From contig CBDDHB010000002.1 in NCBI GenBank assembly GCA_965228165.1, forward strand, positions 124,001-188,000: a stretch of DNA of 64,000 nt, in the 5' to 3' direction. The notes beneath the pieces are model-generated. The model searched no databases. It was not told the origin of the DNA and saw nothing but the letters and a program-made list of their open reading frames with translations. The DNA comes from Oleispirillum sp965228165 (GTDB lineage: Bacteria; Pseudomonadota; Alphaproteobacteria; Rhodospirillales; Rhodospirillaceae). The position numbers were made by a program, and so were the translations under genes. Shown in pieces: positions 60,224 to 64,000 of the stretch (position 1 is the stretch's first letter; every line of letters begins with the position of its first letter).

Positions 60224-61360
60224 ATGACGATTTCCGATCTGACCGCCCCCATCGACCTGATCCGTCCGCCGCGCGTCGCCTTCGGCCCCGGCAAGGTTTC
60301 GACCGTCGGCGCCTGGCTGAAGGAGCAGGGGCTGAGCCGCGTTCTCGTCGTCGCCGACGCCTTCAACGCGACGCGGATCGATCTTTTGCGCATCGCGGGC
60401 GAGGTCACGACCTTCGCCGACATCAAGGCGGAGCCCGATACCGCCGACCTCGACGCGGTGACCGCCGTCGCCCTGTCCGCCGGGGCGGAGGCGGTGGTCG
60501 GCTTCGGCGGCGGCAGCGCCATGGACCTTGCCAAGCTGGCGGCGGTGCTGCCGGGCAGCGGCCAGAGCCTGGCCGACGTGGTCGGCGCGGAACGCGTGGC
60601 GGGCCGACGCGTCCGCCTCATCCAGGTGCCGACCACCGCCGGAACCGGCAGCGAGGTGGGGACGCGCGCCCTGATCACCGATCCTCTCTCCCGCAACAAG
60701 CTGGCGGTGCAAAGCGACCATATGCTGGCCGACCTGGCGGTGGTCGATCCCGAGTTGACCCTTTCCATGCCCGCATCGGTGACCGCTGCGACCGGAGTGG
60801 ACGCGCTGACCCATTGCGTCGAGGCGTTCACCAACCGCAAGGCCCACCCCGCCATCGACCTCTATGCGCTGGAGGGGATCCGGCTGGTCGGGCGCTATCT
60901 GCCGCGCGCCATCGCCGACGGCGGCGACGTTCTGGCGCGGGCGGGGATGGCGATGGCTTCCCTCTACGGCGGCATCTGCCTGGGGCCGGTCAACACCGCC
61001 GCCGGGCATGCCGTCGCCTATCCCCTGGGAACCCGCCACCACGTCGCCCACGGCGCCGCCAACGCCCTGATCTTTCCGCACGTCCTGGCCTTCAACGCGC
61101 CCTCGGTGCCGGAACGCACCGCGATCGTCCTCGGCGCGCTCGGCCTTGCCGCGTCCAGCAATCCCGCCAAGGTTCTGGAAACCGCGCACCGCTGGTGCGC
61201 TTGGCTCGGTTGCAAGATGAAGCTCGCGGACCATGGCGTGCCGCTGGGCGACCTGCCGCACATGGCGGACGAGGCCTTCGCCATCCGCCGCCTGCTCGAC
61301 AACAATCCGCGGGAGATATCCCGCGACGAGATCCTGGAGATCTATAAGACCGCCTATTGA
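60224..61360 (+). CDS. iron-containing alcohol dehydrogenase
   Basis: 378 residues from ATG 60224, 10 bases after pdxA2. Group III fold: VGFGGGSAMDLAKLAAVL (NAD site) near residue 90, VPTTAGTGSEVG near 138, and metal ligands Asp in VVDPELTLSMP, His in THCVEAF, His in AAGHAVAYPLG and His in VAHGAANAL. Likely turns an alcohol or hydroxy acid of the pathway into the keto or aldehyde form, or the reverse. Confidence 0.88.
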   Translation: MTISDLTAPIDLIRPPRVAFGPGKVSTVGAWLKEQGLSRVLVVADAFNATRIDLLRIAGEVTTFADIKAEPDTADLDAVTAVALSAGAEAVVGFGGGSAMDLAKLAAVLPGSGQSLADVVGAERVAGRRVRLIQVPTTAGTGSEVGTRALITDPLSRNKLAVQSDHMLADLAVVDPELTLSMPASVTAATGVDALTHCVEAFTNRKAHPAIDLYALEGIRLVGRYLPRAIADGGDVLARAGMAMASLYGGICLGPVNTAAGHAVAYPLGTRHHVAHGAANALIFPHVLAFNAPSVPERTAIVLGALGLAASSNPAKVLETAHRWCAWLGCKMKLADHGVPLGDLPHMADEAFAIRRLLDNNPREISRDEILEIYKTAY

Positions 61361-61610
61361 CCGCCGAGAGGGACGGAGCCTCTTCCCGGCCGGCCCATGC
61401 GCCGGGTGACAGGTTCGCGGCTGCGTGATACCGTCGCGCGGCAGGGTGGATTGACGGCGGCGCGGGATTTTCCCCAATCGGGAGAACGCGCTCCGAAGGG
61501 AAGGGGCACGGCATGTTTCGGAACCGATCCGCGATTCCGCCGCTGGTTCCGATGGTTTTCGCGCGCGACCGGGACGGGGATTCGGCCGCGCCCGCATCGG
61601 CGTTCCGGCG

Positions 61611-63705
61611 ATGATCCTGGAACTGGCATTGTTGGGGGCCACCTACCTTGGGTCGAAGAAACTCAAGGAGGACGGTCCGTTCGCCGCCAGAGTGCGGGAG
61701 ATGACCGGCAGGATCGTCGATGCCGTCCTTCCCCCCACGACGCCCGATTCCGGCACGGCGACGGCGCTCGACGCCGATCCCGCCGCCCCCGGCGTCGCGC
61801 CGGGAACCGTACCCAGCGTCGAGGTGGCGGGGGGCGCGGCGGACGAAAAGGACTCGGTGGTCGCGATCCGGAAACACTATCGCGACGTCAGCCTGTTCTC
61901 CGTCGGCGCCCTGGCGGTGCGCGGCTTCGTGCCGCTTGCCGGGGTGGCGGGCTTCGCCGCCTACGTCTATGGCCTGGCGCCGCACCTTCTGACCGTCGAG
62001 GAACACCTGAAGAAGAAGCGCGTCGTCAACGTCGATTGCCTTTTCCTTCTTGCCGACGTGTTGGCGCTGCTGTCGGGGAGCTACGTCGCCGCCGCGGTCA
62101 GCCTGTGCCTGATCCAGTCCGGTCGGCTGGGGGTGGTTCTGGCCAAGGACAGCGGTCGGCGACATATCCAGCATCTTTTCCGCGATCTGCCGGGCCGGGT
62201 CTGGGTGGTGCGGGACGGCGTCGAGGTGGAGGTTCCCCTCGCGTCGGTGGAAAAGGGCGACGTGCTGGTGCTGCACGCCGGAACCGTGATCCCGGTGGAC
62301 GGAACCATCGTCGAGGGCTTCGCCGGGGTCGATCAGCACATGCTGACCGGGGAATCGGTCCCGGTGGAGAAGGGGCCGGGCGACGTGGTTCTCGCCAATA
62401 CCGTGCTGAGCAACGGGCGGATTCTGGTGCGGGTCGAGCGGTCGGGCTCGGAAACCGCCGCCGGACGGATCGCCGAGGTGATTCTCCATTCGGTGGATCA
62501 CAAGTCCGACGTCCAGTTGCGCGGCGAGGAATGGGCCGACAGCCTGACCAACCCGATGTTCTTCGCATCCCTGGCGCTGCTGCCCTTCCTGGGGCCGGTG
62601 TCGACCTCGGTGTTCATCAACTCCCACATCGGCATGCGCATCCGCATTCTGGCGCCGATGAGTACCCTCAAGCACATCGGCAACGCCTCCCGGCATGGGC
62701 TGCTGATCAAGGACGGGCGGGCGCTGGAGAAGTATCTCGGCATCGACGCGATCCTCTTCGACAAGACCGGTACATTGACCGACGACGCGCCCGAGGTCTC
62801 CCACATCTTCCCCGCCGACGGGCGTTCCGCCGACGAGGTCTTGAGGTACGCCGCGATCGCCGAGCAGAAGCTGGCTCACCCCATCGCGAAGGCGGTGATG
62901 GCCAAGGCGCGCGAGGCGCGGATCGCCTATCCCGAGATCGACGATTCCCGGTACGCGATCGGTTACGGCATCCGCGTCGCCTGCGACGGCGAAGTGATCC
63001 GGGTGGGAAGCCCGCGCTATCTGGCGGGCGAGGGGATCGGGCTTTCCGGGGACTGGATCGGTCTGCTGACGGCGGAAGAAAACGCGGGGCGGAGCCTGGT
63101 GTTCGTCGCCGTTGACGAGCGATTGGTCGGCGCCTTGCGGCTGGAGCCGCGCGTCCGTCGGGAAATGGGCGCGGTGATCGCCGAGTTGCGTCAGCGGGGG
63201 GTCAAGTACATGGCGATCGTTTCCGGCGACGCGGAGGCTCCGGACCCGGCGGCTGGCCGAGGAGTTGGGGATGGACGCCTACCATGCCGAGGTTCTGCCC
63301 CAGGCCAAGGCCGACATCGTCGCCGGGCTTCAGGCCGAGGGATACCGGGTCTGCTTCGTCGGCGACGGCATCAACGACGCGGTGGCGCTGAAGCAGGCGG
63401 ACGTTTCGGTGTCGCTGGCGGGGGCGAGCACGGCGGCGCGGGACATGGCCGAGATCGTGCTGATGAACGGACACGTCCGGTCGCTGGCCGATCTGCACGA
63501 GATCTCCGCCAGGCTGGAGGACGATCTTCAGAAATGCCTGACCTTGAGCGTCGCGCCGGGGATCATCAATCTGTTCGGCGCCTTCGTTCTGGACTTCAAC
63601 ACCCTGACCTCGCTGCTGGTCAACGGCGGCTTCGGTTTCTGGGGCGGCCTTCACGCGATGCCGCGAGACGACGACGATCCCATCGACGCGAAAAAAACCG
63701 CCTGA
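61611..63705 (+). CDS. P-type ATPase lacking the usual CPx membrane motif, one frameshift
   Basis: About 697 residues from ATG 61611 after removing one extra G near 63242. No N-terminal metal-binding domain. Motifs: LTGESVPVEKG near residue 245, phosphorylation site FDKTGTLTDD near 383, the HP dipeptide in KLAHPIAKAV near 423 and VGDGINDAVALKQADVSV near 584. The transport helix before the P domain normally holds CPC or SPC; here it reads FINSHIGMRIRILAPMSTLK, without cysteine. It resembles heavy-metal ATPases overall; the ion is unknown. 250 bases without a gene lie upstream. A terminator follows. Confidence 0.8.
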
Positions 63706-63743
63706 CGCGCGGGGCGCTTTCGCCGCTCTGGACTCCTGAAATA

Positions 63744-63772
63744 AAAAGCCTCCCCGGAAGGGGGAGGCTTTT
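63744..63772. terminator. bidirectional intrinsic terminator
   Basis: AAAAGCCTCCCC, GGAAG loop, GGGGAGGCTTTT between the P-type ATPase (+) and the chemotaxis receptor (-), with A and T runs on both sides. Confidence 0.92.
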
Positions 63773-63791
63773 CATCGGTCGTGGGCGTTCC

Positions 63792-64000
63792 TCAGTTCTC
63801 GCGGATCGCCGAAAGGATGCCGTCCACCGCCACCTTGAGGTCGGTGGTCTGCTGTTGCAGATTGCTGCATTCCGCCGAAAGCTTGTCCGAGGCGATGTTC
63901 GCCTGGGTCGCCGCCTCGACCACCATGCCGATGGATTCCGAAACCGTCTTGGTGCCGTGCGCGGCTTCCTGCACGCTGCGGCTGATTTCCGAAGTGGCGG
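63792..64000 (-). CDS. methyl-accepting chemotaxis protein, C-terminal end only
   Basis: Last 68 residues of a receptor whose gene enters from beyond 64000. The sequence ATSEISRSVQEAAHGTKTVS and the following helix to LKVAVDGILSAIREN have the heptad pattern and Glu/Gln-Ala pairs of the MCP signalling coiled coil (TSEI is a typical MCP ending block). No CheR-tethering pentapeptide is at the C-terminus. Confidence 0.85.
   Translation of the reverse strand, partial: ATSEISRSVQEAAHGTKTVSESIGMVVEAATQANIASDKLSAECSNLQQQTTDLKVAVDGILSAIREN

Noticed and set aside
61361..61610. N-terminal extension of the P-type ATPase
   Set aside because: The open frame from 61397 is in a different phase from the ATPase motifs and is Arg/Gly-rich; no metal-binding domain can be read in any frame.

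Overview
The window is one contiguous piece of a high-GC alphaproteobacterial chromosome. Several features point to the Rhodospirillales side of the class: a complete rrn operon with tRNA-Ile and tRNA-Ala in the spacer, a 16S sequence of that type, 5-aminolevulinate synthase (C4 haem route), an NDUFS4-like complex I subunit, a SUF-only Fe-S operon, ThiXYZ, and chemotaxis/EAL signalling genes. I see no phage genes, transposases, integrases or CRISPR arrays. Codon use and GC look even, so this is mostly core chromosome plus catabolic clusters.

Layout. 1-4428 (-): mrpABCD cation/proton antiporter, mrpD cut by the window edge. 4838-7474 (-): TPP-riboswitch-controlled thiZXY uptake operon. 7564-8565 (+): DUF192 protein, tRNA-Pro, NDUFS4-like subunit, tRNA-Arg. 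8863-16936 (+): GntR/FadR regulator, livKHMGF transporter, N-carbamoylase-type hydrolase and amidase, which read as an uptake-and-hydrolysis unit for amide or ureido compounds. 17072-23722: DsbD/ScsB-like reductase, CobW GTPase, a small secreted protein, hisI, a metC/sseA sulfur pair and an ADP-sugar Nudix hydrolase. 24015-30248 (+): Rrf2 regulator and sufBCDS-sufT-sufE. 30255-36396: EAL protein, CheW, the dgcN-dgcA D-glutamate pair, a hypothetical gene broken by an amber codon, and a lytic transglycosylase. 36582-46293: SbmA/BacA-type ABC protein, damaged GH1 glycosidase, thioesterase, hemA, a double cold-shock protein, CYTH-CHAD phosphatase and two lipoproteins. 46400-52037 (+): rrn operon ending in tRNA-fMet. 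52062-61360: a divergent catabolic cluster. 61611-64000: P-type ATPase and the 3' end of a chemotaxis receptor.

The most interesting system is the divergent cluster at 52062-61360. A tripartite tricarboxylate transporter (tctB, tctC, tctA), a DapA-family lyase and a 2-hydroxyacid dehydrogenase run leftward. A DUF1537 acid-sugar kinase, PdxA2 and an iron alcohol dehydrogenase run rightward. A GntR regulator sits between. The same 17-bp element, with a -35 box inside it, lies in front of both arms, which predicts one regulon for uptake and catabolism of a four-carbon hydroxy acid.

A caution for users: at least eight otherwise well-conserved genes carry small indels, mostly in G runs or dinucleotide repeats (thiY, livH, the carbamoylase, cobW, the SbmA-like ABC gene, GH1 twice, tctB, the P-type ATPase). 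Another gene carries an in-frame TAG. This pattern fits indel errors in a draft assembly better than mass gene death. I annotate these as interrupted genes and give the position of each break.
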